Positions 7,872 to 17,092 of a stretch of 41,157 nt of DNA are shown piece by piece; positions within the stretch are counted from its first letter, which is position 1, and each line of letters starts with the position of its first letter. Made by a program: the position numbers and the translations under genes. The DNA is from JBFJKD01 sp038106145 (GTDB lineage: Bacteria > Pseudomonadota > Gammaproteobacteria > Pseudomonadales > Porticoccaceae), in contig JAYODD010000017.1 of assembly GCA_038106145.1 (NCBI GenBank), forward strand, positions 1 through 41,157, given 5' to 3'. The notes beneath the pieces were generated by a model. The model made no database searches and was not told the origin of the DNA. It saw only the letters and a list, made by a program, of their open reading frames with translations.

Positions 7872-9263
7872 TTAATCGCTGGCCGACACCTGCAGTGAAT
7901 CTGTCGGTGACAGGGTGTTGATGTGCGCCACGAGATCGTTGATAGCCGCGTCGTTCTGCAATATGGCAGCCATTAATCCCATTTGTGGGCCATACATGTC
8001 CTGCGGATGCGCGCCGCGTACACCCTGTTTAAAATTTTTCAACTGGGTCGCCAGATACCAGTCATTCATGCCCGCCAGGCGCGGCGCGTTCATGGCTTGA
8101 ATACCCTGGCCGTCGGCGCCGTGACAGGCGCCGCACGATGTATACAGGCGCTTGCCAAATGCCGATGATTCAGGAGTGATGGTGGGTGTGGCAGGCTGGT
8201 CGGGAAGGGTGTTTATGTAAGCGGCCACATCATTGATGGCTTGCTCGTCTATCAGAGTCGCCGCCATCGGTGCCATTTGCCGCCCGTAGGTATCATCCGG
8301 GTGTGCACCGCGAATTCCCGCTTTAAAATACTTTAATTGCCGGGTCAGGTAGTGGTCGCCAAGTCCGGTCAATTTAGGCGCGTTTAACAGGGCATTGCCC
8401 TCGCCCTGGGGGCCGTGGCAGCTTGCGCACAGGGTATACAGGGCGGCGCCCGCCACGGCATCGCCAGGGACTTGCGCCAGCGTGTCGGCGTAGGTGGGGT
8501 GCTGGCTTAACCAGGCGTCAAAGGACGTTTGTTCCTCGACGACGACATATCCGCGCATGGTGTAGTGGGCGATGCCGCAGAGCTCTTCGCACAGAATATC
8601 AAAACGCCCGGTGCGGGTCGGCGTAAACCAGATATAGGGTACCATCCCCGGCACCAGATCCATTTTTACCCTGAACTGCGCAACGGTAAAATTGTGCAGT
8701 ACGTCCTTGGAGCGCAACACCAGTTTTATCGGCTGATCGAGTGGTAGATGCAATTCATTGCTGGCAATCAACACGTCGTCCTGCCCAGCGGGATCGTCGG
8801 GATTCATGCCGAACGGATTGTCATCGTCGATCAGGCGCGCATTGACGGCGCCCAATACGCCATCTTCTCCGGGGAAGCGATAACTCCAGTGCCACTGTTG
8901 GCCAATAACTTCGACAACTTTCGCGTCGTCCGGAACGTTGACCATCTTCGCCCACACAAATAATCCGGGGGCGAGCATCGCTGCCACACCGATAGTGGTG
9001 AAGCCAATCAGCCACCACTCCAGTTTTTTGTTTTCGGGTTCGTACGATGCGGTGCGGTCGGGGCGATGCCGGTAACGCACCACCATGTAGGCCATAAAGA
9101 GATTGATTACGACGAAAACAAAACCGGTAACCCAGAAAGTGATGCCGATCGTATCGTCAATCATGGTCCAGTTCGAGGCGATGGGGGTCAGCCACCAGGG
9201 ACTCAAAAAATGGAAGAGAACCGAACCTGTAACCAGCAAGACTATTGCGATTGCCAATGCCAC
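7872..9263 (-). CDS. coxB: Cytochrome c oxidase subunit II fused to two cytochrome c domains
   Basis: A 463-residue subunit II, first gene of the oxidase operon. It starts at a GTG (9263) with AAGGAG 7 nt upstream. Three N-terminal hydrophobic segments (about 1-22, 40-62 and 83-105) precede a CuA cupredoxin domain with ligands H190, C225, E227, C229, H233 and M236. Two consecutive class I cytochrome c modules follow: CASCH at 279-283 and CGACH at 377-381. The modules resemble each other closely (each has an RGAHPxDxYGxQM segment), suggesting internal duplication. Standard caa3 subunit II has one fused heme domain; two make this a wired oxidase that could accept electrons directly from the bc1 complex or another periplasmic donor. 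Confidence 0.93.
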   Translation of the reverse strand: MALAIAIVLLVTGSVLFHFLSPWWLTPIASNWTMIDDTIGITFWVTGFVFVVINLFMAYMVVRYRHRPDRTASYEPENKKLEWWLIGFTTIGVAAMLAPGLFVWAKMVNVPDDAKVVEVIGQQWHWSYRFPGEDGVLGAVNARLIDDDNPFGMNPDDPAGQDDVLIASNELHLPLDQPIKLVLRSKDVLHNFTVAQFRVKMDLVPGMVPYIWFTPTRTGRFDILCEELCGIAHYTMRGYVVVEEQTSFDAWLSQHPTYADTLAQVPGDAVAGAALYTLCASCHGPQGEGNALLNAPKLTGLGDHYLTRQLKYFKAGIRGAHPDDTYGRQMAPMAATLIDEQAINDVAAYINTLPDQPATPTITPESSAFGKRLYTSCGACHGADGQGIQAMNAPRLAGMNDWYLATQLKNFKQGVRGAHPQDMYGPQMGLMAAILQNDAAINDLVAHINTLSPTDSLQVSASD

Positions 9264-9571
9264 CTGCTAACTCCTTATAGTGTCAGTGCGTGTGCTTTTT
9301 ATTTGGGTACTACTTGTTCCTCTGGGCCAGATTTTAATGTTCCCTCGAAGTCACCAGAGCTCCTTCTCTGATATTAACCAAGGGTCCCGACTGCTTTGTC
9401 GTGGTAAGGTATACCTGATTTTTGGCAACGCTTCCACTTTTTTTATGCGCAACATGCACTTGTTGCGCATTCGCTATTCGGCCCGCGCCGGAGCATTCTC
9501 GCCGCGTAACTCTCGGCTACACGGTCGCAACGCGAGACCGGCGCCGCTGTCATTGGTGTCCGCGGCGTGAT
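9264..9571. other. Intergenic region upstream of the oxidase operon
   Basis: 308 bp between coxB and the end of the fadE-like gene, both on the minus strand. It must carry the oxidase promoter. I looked for FNR/ANR-type TTGAT-N4-ATCAA sites and found none, and no clear -35/-10 pair. The overlapping plus-strand ORFs have no ribosome site and low-complexity composition, and I do not accept them as genes. Confidence 0.35.
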
Positions 9572-11710
9572 TTATGGCGGGAAATCATCGACCTGAATGA
9601 CCTTGTCGGCGGCTTGCAGATAGGCAAGGGCAAGTGCGGGGTCGGCGCAGTCCTGCGCGGCGGTTGTGAACGAGCGGGTGCGGCGCACAGCCTTGTTAAG
9701 CTCGCCGCTGGCGTCGGCGCCGAGGCGCCGGGCCAATTCGAGGGCCTCTATCAGATCCCGTACGCCACCCCGTTTGGGTGTCGCCATATCGGGACAGAGC
9801 CGGGCGACGAGATCGTGGCGGCTGCGCAACAGCCTGGCCAGTTCCAGCATCTGAACATCGCGCAGGGGCGCGAGGTGGGCAGTGCGACTCATCACCAGCG
9901 CGCCCAGCAAACGCCGCCCGGGGGCGGGTAGATTGGCAAACAGGGCGCGCAGCACCTCTTCCGCCGCATCGAGCTGTACCCGCACCGCGGCGCGGGCAAA
10001 TGGCAACATTTCCGGATCGGCTTCGACCCCGTAACGCCATATGCAGGCGCTCGCCATGTACAGATGGGCGAGGGCATCGCCGAGTCGCCCGGACAGTAAT
10101 TCCATGCGCTTGAGTTTGCCCCCGAGGAGGCCCATGGCCAGGTCGCAGGTGAGAGCGTATTTGGCGCTCAAGCGGGCGAGCATACGGGCCTCCTTGCGCA
10201 GGGCCTCGGGGGGCGAACCAAGCAGCGGCGCGCCAAACAGGCTGCGCCAGAGATTGCCCAGAGTGTGCCCCATATGCCCGAGGAGCGCGCGGCCGAGGGC
10301 ATTTGGGTCCCGTTGTTCCACGGCGTTCATTTCCGGCATGACAAAGGGATGGCAGCGCACCGCGCCCTGGCCGAAGATAATCAGGGAGCGGGTGAGAATA
10401 TTGGCCCCTTCCACGGTAATGGCGATTGGCATATGCCGATAGGCTGCGGACAACAGGTTGGACGGCCCGTTACTGATGGCTTTGCCCCCCAGAATGTCCA
10501 TTGCATGGTTCACGGCGCGGCGTCCGGCTTCGGTCAGATGGACTTTTAAAATCGCGCTGGCCACGCTGGGTTGTTCGCCGCGATCGAGTGCGCCGGCGGT
10601 GTATCGTCGCGCCGAGTCAGTAGCGTACAACTCGGCGGCCATGCCGGCGATAATGCCGGCAATGGCGTCGAATTTGCCTATGGGCAGGCCGAACTGCTCG
10701 CGAATCTGGCTGTAGCCATTGGCGATAAACAGGGCAGCTTGCTGGGTTGCCGCGCCCAATGCCGGCAGGGAGATGGCGCGCCCCGCCGCGAGGCAGTCCA
10801 TGAGCATGCGCCAACCCTGACCGACCTGTGGTTCGCCGCCAATCACCCAGTCCATGGGTACGAACACGTCCTCGCCTTCAATGGGGCCGTTCATAAATGC
10901 GCTGTCCATGGGTCGATGGCGACGACCGATCAGCATGTTGGCCTGGGGCACCGGCAGCAGGGCGCAGGTAATGCCCAGTTCCTGCTCGCCCGGTGGCCGC
11001 GCCGGGTCGATGGCGTGAAACGCCAGTCCCACGACGGTGGCCACCGGTGCCAGGGTGATGTAGCGCTTGGCGAAATTCACGCTGAAACCGCGTACCCGTA
11101 CCCCGTCGATGTCCCGTTCGGTCAGTAGTCCGCGGTCGGGAATGGCGGCCGCATCCGATCCCGCATAGGGGGAGGTCAACGCAAAGCAGGGCAGGTCCCG
11201 GCCATCCGCAAGGCGGGGCAGATAATGCTGTTTTTGGGCGTCGGTGCCATAGCGCAGCAGGAGCTCCGCTGGCCCCAGAGAGTTGGGTACCATGACTGTC
11301 ACCGCAGCGGCGGCGCTGACGGTGGAGATACGGGTGACGACCGTGGCGTGGGCGTGGTGGCTAAAGCCGAGGCCACCCCATTCGGTGGGAATAATCATAC
11401 CGAAAAAGCGCTTTTCCCGCAGAAAATGCCAGACTTCCGGTGGCAGATCCCGGGCCTCTTCAATGGCGAAGTCGTCGAGCATCTCACACAGATCGCGAAC
11501 TTCATGGTCGAGAAAGGCCTGTTCTCTATCGGACAACCTATTAGGGCCAGTCTGGAGCAGCGCGTCAAAGTCCGGCCGCCCGGCAAATATCTGGCCCTCG
11601 AAACCTACCGAGCCCGCTTCCAGCGCCGCGCGTTCCGTATCCCCCATGGGTGGCAGAACCCGGGTGAACGGACCCATCGCGGCCTTTCCGATCAGTTTGG
11701 CGAAGCCCAT
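9572..11710 (-). CDS. fadE: FadE-type acyl-CoA dehydrogenase
   Basis: A 712-residue acyl-CoA dehydrogenase of the large FadE class, first step of beta-oxidation (acyl-CoA to trans-2-enoyl-CoA, FAD dependent). The catalytic domain spans about residues 60-460 (EWGGLGFSHHAH, LTSPYAGSDAAAIPD, IREQFGLPIGKFDAIAGIIAGMAAELYA, LGGKAISNGPSN). The extra C-terminal region of about 230 residues matches the extension specific to FadE proteins. It lacks the long hydrophobic N-terminus of E. coli FadE (814 residues). I choose the ATG at 11710 because AGGAGG ends 6 nt before it; the GTG at 11728 would put that site inside the gene. It appears to be a single gene. Confidence 0.9.
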   Translation of the reverse strand: MGFAKLIGKAAMGPFTRVLPPMGDTERAALEAGSVGFEGQIFAGRPDFDALLQTGPNRLSDREQAFLDHEVRDLCEMLDDFAIEEARDLPPEVWHFLREKRFFGMIIPTEWGGLGFSHHAHATVVTRISTVSAAAAVTVMVPNSLGPAELLLRYGTDAQKQHYLPRLADGRDLPCFALTSPYAGSDAAAIPDRGLLTERDIDGVRVRGFSVNFAKRYITLAPVATVVGLAFHAIDPARPPGEQELGITCALLPVPQANMLIGRRHRPMDSAFMNGPIEGEDVFVPMDWVIGGEPQVGQGWRMLMDCLAAGRAISLPALGAATQQAALFIANGYSQIREQFGLPIGKFDAIAGIIAGMAAELYATDSARRYTAGALDRGEQPSVASAILKVHLTEAGRRAVNHAMDILGGKAISNGPSNLLSAAYRHMPIAITVEGANILTRSLIIFGQGAVRCHPFVMPEMNAVEQRDPNALGRALLGHMGHTLGNLWRSLFGAPLLGSPPEALRKEARMLARLSAKYALTCDLAMGLLGGKLKRMELLSGRLGDALAHLYMASACIWRYGVEADPEMLPFARAAVRVQLDAAEEVLRALFANLPAPGRRLLGALVMSRTAHLAPLRDVQMLELARLLRSRHDLVARLCPDMATPKRGGVRDLIEALELARRLGADASGELNKAVRRTRSFTTAAQDCADPALALAYLQAADKVIQVDDFPP

Positions 11711-11875
11711 AACAGCCTCCTGTTCCACGTCATCTTTAGTCTACAGCGAGATGCTTTGATTTGTCGCGGCCGGCGGCAAAAATTTGTTGGGGTGAAGAAT
11801 CGGACAGATCGGCAGGTTTGCGACAACGCGACCCGCACCGTTAAATCGTAGTTAAACTTTTGGTGAACAGTACTA

Positions 11876-14266
11876 TTATTTACGCGCTTTTATATTATAG
11901 GGAATGACGTTGCTTTTTGCGGTGAGTTGCGTTGCGATGGGGTGGGGCTTGTCGACCACATAGCCCTGAATAAAATCGACACCGACTATTTCCAGTAATC
12001 TCTGAACTTCAGTGCTTTCTACATGCTCCGCAATGGTTTTCAACCCCATGATGTGACCAATCTCGTTAATGGAGACAACCATATCATGGGTTTTGTCGTC
12101 ATTGGCCATGGCCCGAATAAAACTGCCGTCAATCTTGAGAAAGTCCACGTTGAGATCTTTAAGGTATTTAAAGGAGCTCAGTCCGCTGCCAAAATCGTCC
12201 AGGGAAAATTTGCAGCCCCTGAGTTTCAGGGCGTCGATAAATTCTCCGGCGTGAGTAATATTGCTAATCACCGCGGTTTCAGTAATTTCAAAGCAAATAC
12301 GCGCACCGTCGACGGAGTATTTTTCGAGTTGGCTAATAACAAACTCCAGAAAACGTATGTCACCCAGCGACTGCCCGGAAAGATTAATTGCATAGACGTG
12401 TTGCCGATCAGGGGGCTCAACAGCGTTTTGTTCAAGCCAACGAAAAACATGCGTGACCACCCACCGATCTACAGCCGGCATCAAGTTAAAACGTTCCGCT
12501 ACCGGTAGAAATTCGCCGGGGAGAATCACTGCTCCGTCCGCGCCAATCATGCGCAACAGGATTTCTGTATGCGACAAATTAGCGTTCGTGTCGAGAGCTT
12601 TAACAGCTTGCCCATACAGCTCGAAACAATCTTCGTTTAACGCCTGTTTGATCCGCTGCAATTGCTCCATCTGGCTTTTTCGTCGGCGCAGTTCCTGGTC
12701 GTTTTCTACAGCGATATGTACGCAATTCCTGCCTTTTTCCTTGGCGATATAACAAGCCGAGTCGGCGGCGTTGAGCACATCAGTCAAGCTGCCGCTGTTT
12801 TCGGTAATCGGCACCAGGCCGATACTGAGACCAACTTCGAAAATTCGTTCATTCCATTGAAAGCGAAATTTGCCGACGGTATCAAAGACGTTGCCGACAA
12901 CCCGTTGGGCATGTTCCAGCTGGCAAGATTCCAGCAAAATGCCAAACTCATCCCCACCCAAGCGGGCGAGGGTGTCCGTTTCCCGTACGGCACTTTGTAG
13001 CCTGATCGCCAGCTGTTTGAGCAGTTCGTCGCCGGCGACGTGCCCGCAGCTATCGTTGATGATTTTAAATTGATCCAGGTTGATGTAGCACATGGCGTGC
13101 TGGTGGGCGTCGTTGGCCGCGGACTTTAGCGCAGCTCGCAGACGGTTTTCAAATTGCCGTCGATTGTATAAGCCTGTCAGAACGTCGTGGGTAGCCTGAT
13201 GCGACAGGTTGTTTGACAGGTGTTTCAGCTCACTCACGTCGTGAATGACGGTCACCGAGCCAATAGCGAGTTTTTGTTCGTCGCGAAGAGGCGCAACCAC
13301 CACTTTGACGAAGTGGGCTCCATCCCCGCCGGGAGCCAGTAATATATGATCTGAAAAAGTATAGTGGCGGTTATTTTTTATACTCAATTCTGCAGGATTA
13401 ATCATTTCTTTCGGTCGATTTTCCGCGACCAGCTTGACCACTTCAGTAAAAGGTTTTCCACAAGCATTTTCCGGTGTAGTGCGGATTAATGATTCCGCAA
13501 CCGGATTCATATACAGAATATTGCCTTGCGCATCAGTCGTGATAACGCCGTCTCCGATTGATTCCAGGGTAACCTGGGCGCGCTCTTTTTGTAGCGCAAG
13601 ATCAGCCCTGGCTTTGTTGCGCGCGGAAATGTCGCGGACAAAAATATAGACGAATGCAACGCCGGCAAATTCCGCGCGCTTCGCGGTGACCGCAACATCC
13701 AGCGGCTTGTCGTGACGCAGTAGAAGCTTGCCCTCCATGCGCAACACTCCCTCCTCTGGAAAACGTTCAAGCCAGTTTTCGGATTCCATTAGCGTGTTGA
13801 TAGCCAACATATCGTAAATATTTCGACGAAGCATATCGCGTGATTGGTAGCCAGCCATGGTGCAGAACGTGCCGTTGACCTCCTGTATATTGCCGCTCAC
13901 GTCACAGGTCAGAAATCCTTCGGGGCTGGTTTGCAGTATCAGGCGATTGCGATGCAGTTGTTCGTCAAGTTGATGGTCGGCGTGGCGAATGCGGTCAATT
14001 AGCGGCTTAACCAGAGATATAGCCACCAGCACCAGACAGGATATTACCAGCGCGACCAGTTCGGCTTCTAAAGAATTGACCGGGTGCGGATACTGATCGA
14101 TAGCTTTTGATAAACTGATTGCGCGTCTGATTGACATCAGGAGCATGGCAGACGACAGGGCGATCCAGATCCCGCGGCCGCCTACTGTTTTCATCAGGCG
14201 CAACGCCGCAAATACCGCAATAATTTGCAGCACAAGTGATGTGGATAACACCGCAATCACGATCAT
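11876..14266 (-). CDS. Membrane-anchored PAS-PAS-GGDEF-EAL protein (cyclic-di-GMP turnover)
   Basis: A 796-residue signalling protein: hydrophobic segments at about 1-22, 32-48 and 68-90, two PAS domains (about 105-215 and 228-345), a GGDEF domain with the intact motif at 437-441, and an EAL domain from about 530. The EAL signature reads EIL (568-570) and keeps the catalytic glutamate. Other phosphodiesterase residues remain: N628, the FEITET glutamates (660, 663), DDFGSG at 690-695 and K711. Both cyclase and phosphodiesterase activities are therefore chemically possible, with the PAS pair as likely sensor. It has its own transcription unit; neighbours do not suggest the input signal. Confidence 0.92.
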   Translation of the reverse strand: MIVIAVLSTSLVLQIIAVFAALRLMKTVGGRGIWIALSSAMLLMSIRRAISLSKAIDQYPHPVNSLEAELVALVISCLVLVAISLVKPLIDRIRHADHQLDEQLHRNRLILQTSPEGFLTCDVSGNIQEVNGTFCTMAGYQSRDMLRRNIYDMLAINTLMESENWLERFPEEGVLRMEGKLLLRHDKPLDVAVTAKRAEFAGVAFVYIFVRDISARNKARADLALQKERAQVTLESIGDGVITTDAQGNILYMNPVAESLIRTTPENACGKPFTEVVKLVAENRPKEMINPAELSIKNNRHYTFSDHILLAPGGDGAHFVKVVVAPLRDEQKLAIGSVTVIHDVSELKHLSNNLSHQATHDVLTGLYNRRQFENRLRAALKSAANDAHQHAMCYINLDQFKIINDSCGHVAGDELLKQLAIRLQSAVRETDTLARLGGDEFGILLESCQLEHAQRVVGNVFDTVGKFRFQWNERIFEVGLSIGLVPITENSGSLTDVLNAADSACYIAKEKGRNCVHIAVENDQELRRRKSQMEQLQRIKQALNEDCFELYGQAVKALDTNANLSHTEILLRMIGADGAVILPGEFLPVAERFNLMPAVDRWVVTHVFRWLEQNAVEPPDRQHVYAINLSGQSLGDIRFLEFVISQLEKYSVDGARICFEITETAVISNITHAGEFIDALKLRGCKFSLDDFGSGLSSFKYLKDLNVDFLKIDGSFIRAMANDDKTHDMVVSINEIGHIMGLKTIAEHVESTEVQRLLEIVGVDFIQGYVVDKPHPIATQLTAKSNVIPYNIKARK

Positions 14267-14634
14267 ACGATTTTGCTCGACAAGCTATACGTAATGTATC
14301 GGCCGCCTGTGAGATTTCCGTAGGCGATACTCAGGGTACGATTCCATCTTAATGTAGATGAAAAGATATGAGTAGTGCGCATAATTTGCTAATTTGAAAA
14401 TTGAGATAGACTACCCGCTACACACGTTAAAGCGTCAAAAAAATGACGTTGATTGCTTAAACTTAATAAACTTAAAGAGATTGCAGCTCAGGTCTGCGGC
14501 CACCAAATTTATTGCTTACATAAAGATAAATGACGCGAACGGCCCCGTTCGACCCCCTGCTGGCACTATAGTACTATTTATCGAATATCACGCCACCGCC
14601 CATCCCTGCGCGGCGTATGCCAGGCTGCCGTATC
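14267..14634. other. AT-rich intergenic region between divergent GGDEF-EAL and selO genes
   Basis: 368 bp, visibly more AT-rich than the flanking genes, and must hold two divergent promoters. A short hairpin (CGTCA at 14433-14437 and TGACG at 14444-14448 around six A residues) is present, followed by a repeated AAACTTAA element (about 14458-14477). The plus-strand ORF from 14394 has no ribosome site and runs into selO out of frame, so I do not call it. Confidence 0.35.
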
Positions 14635-16236
14635 ATGTCGATCAACCTAACATTTGATAACCAGTTTGTACGAGAGCTTCCCGTCGATCCGAGGTCCGAT
14701 AACCAGTGTCGTCAGGTGCTGGGCGCGGCATTCTCCCGGGTCGCGCCCGCGGGGGTGTCCGCGCCACAACTGGTGGCTTGCGCAAGGGAAGTAGCGGAGC
14801 TGCTTGGGTTGGACGCCGAGAGTTGTGCCTCGTCGGACTTCGTGCAGGTGTTTTCCGGTAACAAACTGCTGCCGGGAATGGACCCCTACGCGCTCTGTTA
14901 TGGCGGTCACCAGTTTGGCAGTTGGGCTGGTCAGCTGGGCGATGGCCGCGCGATTAATCTGGGGGAAGTCGTACCACCTGGCGGCGCACGCCAGATATTG
15001 CAACTGAAAGGCGCGGGGCTGACGCCCTATTCACGCCGAGCCGATGGCCTGGCGGTGTTGCGCTCATCCGTGCGCGAATTTTTGTGCAGCGAAGCGATGC
15101 ATCATTTGGGGGTGCCGACGACGCGGGCGTTAAGTCTGGTGACCACCGGTGACATGGTGGTGCGGGATATGTTCTACGATGGCAACCCGCGGCCGGAACC
15201 CGGCGCCATCGTGTGTCGGGTAGCGCCTTCGTTTACTCGCTTTGGCAGTTTCGAAATTTTTGCCGCACGCGGAGAAATGGAATTGTTGCGCCAGTTGCTC
15301 GATTACACCATACGCACGGATTTTCCCCATTTGGGAGCCCCATCCCGGGAGACCTATATCGAGTGGTTTGGCGAGGTTTGCGAGCGCACCGCGCGCCTGA
15401 TCGTCCACTGGATGCGGGTGGGGTTTGTCCACGGGGTAATGAATACGGACAATATGTCTGTTCTCGGTCTGACCATTGATTACGGCCCCTATGGATGGCT
15501 GGAGGATTACGATCCCGGCTGGACGCCCAATACCACTGATGCGGCGGGGCGACGCTACGCCTACGGGCAACAACCCTATATCGCGCAATGGAATCTCGTG
15601 CAGTTGGCCAATGCCATTTACCCGTTAATTGAGGATGCGCAACCCTTGCAAAACGGGCTTAACGGTTACCACGCCACCTATACGCGGGGTTGGCGGGAAA
15701 TGATGGCACAGAAACTGGGGTTGAGCGCCTACCACCCCGATGGCGACGAAAAACTGATTGACGAGCTGCTGGCTATTTTGCAACTGGTGGAAACGGACAT
15801 GACTATTTTTTTCCGTCAATTGGCCGCCGTCGACATGGGTGATAACGACGACAATGGTGCACTAGAAGATGTGGAATTGGCGATGCAGCCTTTGTTGGAG
15901 GCCTACTATGTGCCCGGTCAGCTTACCGCCAGTTATCGCCAGCGTCTCGGTAACTGGCTGCATAACTACCGACTTAGACTCAGGCGGGACGGTCGCGCGC
16001 AACCGCAGCGCGTTCGGGCGATGCAGGCGGTCAATCCAAAATATGTGTTGCGCAATTATTTGGCACAACTGGCCATCGACAAAGCGGAGCAGGGGGATAA
16101 CTCGCTGGTTATAGAACTACTGGACCTGTTGCGTCGTCCCTACGACGAACAGCCCGGTAAAGAAGCATTTGCCCAAAAGAGACCCGACTGGGCCCGCTCC
16201 CGTGCCGGGTGCTCCATGTTGTCCTGTAGTTCCTGA
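14635..16236 (+). CDS. selO: Protein adenylyltransferase SelO (YdiU family)
   Basis: A 533-residue pseudokinase-fold enzyme that transfers AMP from ATP to hydroxyl side chains of target proteins; in E. coli it responds to oxidative stress. Family landmarks are complete: YGGHQFGSWAGQLGDGRAI (nucleotide-binding loop), QLKGAGLTPYSRRADG, RSSVREFLCSEAMHHLG, VHGVMNTDNMSV (catalytic-loop Asn and Asp), and IDYGPYGWLEDY (the DFG-equivalent Asp). The C-terminus ends SCSS, containing the conserved redox cysteine. I take the ATG at 14635 (MSINLTFDN), which fits family N-termini, over the one at 14617; neither has a strong Shine-Dalgarno sequence. An intrinsic terminator-like element follows. Confidence 0.95.
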   Translation: MSINLTFDNQFVRELPVDPRSDNQCRQVLGAAFSRVAPAGVSAPQLVACAREVAELLGLDAESCASSDFVQVFSGNKLLPGMDPYALCYGGHQFGSWAGQLGDGRAINLGEVVPPGGARQILQLKGAGLTPYSRRADGLAVLRSSVREFLCSEAMHHLGVPTTRALSLVTTGDMVVRDMFYDGNPRPEPGAIVCRVAPSFTRFGSFEIFAARGEMELLRQLLDYTIRTDFPHLGAPSRETYIEWFGEVCERTARLIVHWMRVGFVHGVMNTDNMSVLGLTIDYGPYGWLEDYDPGWTPNTTDAAGRRYAYGQQPYIAQWNLVQLANAIYPLIEDAQPLQNGLNGYHATYTRGWREMMAQKLGLSAYHPDGDEKLIDELLAILQLVETDMTIFFRQLAAVDMGDNDDNGALEDVELAMQPLLEAYYVPGQLTASYRQRLGNWLHNYRLRLRRDGRAQPQRVRAMQAVNPKYVLRNYLAQLAIDKAEQGDNSLVIELLDLLRRPYDEQPGKEAFAQKRPDWARSRAGCSMLSCSS

Positions 16237-16279
16237 TGCTCACACAGAAGGTTTCGGCGTGAGCAGTGTGAGAGCAAGG

Positions 16280-16297
16280 AAGCCCCTGGCTTTTTTT
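16280..16297 (+). terminator. Probable intrinsic terminator after selO
   Basis: AAGCC (16280-16284) and GGCTT (16288-16292) form a short stem with a 3-nt loop, followed by a T-run to 16297. It lies 44 bp after the selO stop. An alternative stem (GCCCC with GGGGC at 16298-16302) overlaps it. The stem is short, so confidence is moderate. Confidence 0.5.
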
Positions 16298-16360
16298 GGG
16301 GCAAAGTTCACGTGGGTTTTGGTTATAATCAGCCCGTTGTGGAGTAAGTTGGAGTCGTAA

Positions 16361-16981
16361 ATGCAGGCTGAAGGTAGACTTTTATTGGTGCGCCATGGGC
16401 AAACGTCAGCCAATATCGACCAGGTGTGGCACGGCCATACGGACACGCCGCTGACGGAACTGGGGCACCTTCAGGCGGCCCGGCTGGGGGAGTATTTTCA
16501 CCACTATTTGCCGGATATTCACGCTATTTACGCCAGTCCGTTGCAGCGCGCCAAACACACCGCCCAGCGCATCGCGGAACTGCGCGGACATCGCGTCAGT
16601 CTCGACCCCCGGTTAAGAGAATTTGGCGTTGGTGAACTCGAGGGCAAACGCTTTGACGAACTGGAAGGCGAAGACGGTTTTGTGCGGCGCATGATCGACG
16701 ACGAGCACCACCGCGCACCGGGCGGTGAAACACGCTACGAAGTTACCACGCGCTTCGTGAGCGCGGTGGAGGAGATTTGCGCACGGCATTCCGGACAGAA
16801 TATTGTGGTGGTCGCGCATGGATTGGCGATCGCTTTTGCCCTGTCCCACTGGATCGATCGGGATACCTCTCGCTGGCTTAAATATCGAGTTAACAACACC
16901 TCGGTGACGGAAATATCCGTGGCCAGCGGCGAGATCAAGTTTCTCGACCGTACCGATCACCTGCAGGATAGCGCTGCCTGA
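16361..16981 (+). CDS. Histidine phosphatase family protein (phosphoglycerate mutase-like)
   Basis: A 206-residue member of the branch-1 histidine phosphatase superfamily. The phospho-accepting histidine sits in LLLVRHGQTSAN (RHG at residues 11-13), the second arginine in SPLQRAKHTA, and the second catalytic histidine in VVVAHGLAIAFAL. Members range from cofactor-dependent phosphoglycerate mutases to alpha-ribazole phosphatases and broad phosphatases, so the substrate is open. The ATG at 16361 follows TTGGAG by 7 nt. A TATAAT at 16324-16329 is a likely -10 element, but no good -35 is at the right distance. It could act with selO, though the terminator between them argues for separate transcripts. 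Confidence 0.9.
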   Translation: MQAEGRLLLVRHGQTSANIDQVWHGHTDTPLTELGHLQAARLGEYFHHYLPDIHAIYASPLQRAKHTAQRIAELRGHRVSLDPRLREFGVGELEGKRFDELEGEDGFVRRMIDDEHHRAPGGETRYEVTTRFVSAVEEICARHSGQNIVVVAHGLAIAFALSHWIDRDTSRWLKYRVNNTSVTEISVASGEIKFLDRTDHLQDSAA

Positions 16982-17092
16982 TTTTACCGCCCGCATCCCA
17001 CGGTGGGGTGACGATCTGCGACGAGGGGGTATCTCAACACCGCAGGCAGGTTATATGAGCAGATAATAAGACCAGGCCCAATCGGTAACCAC

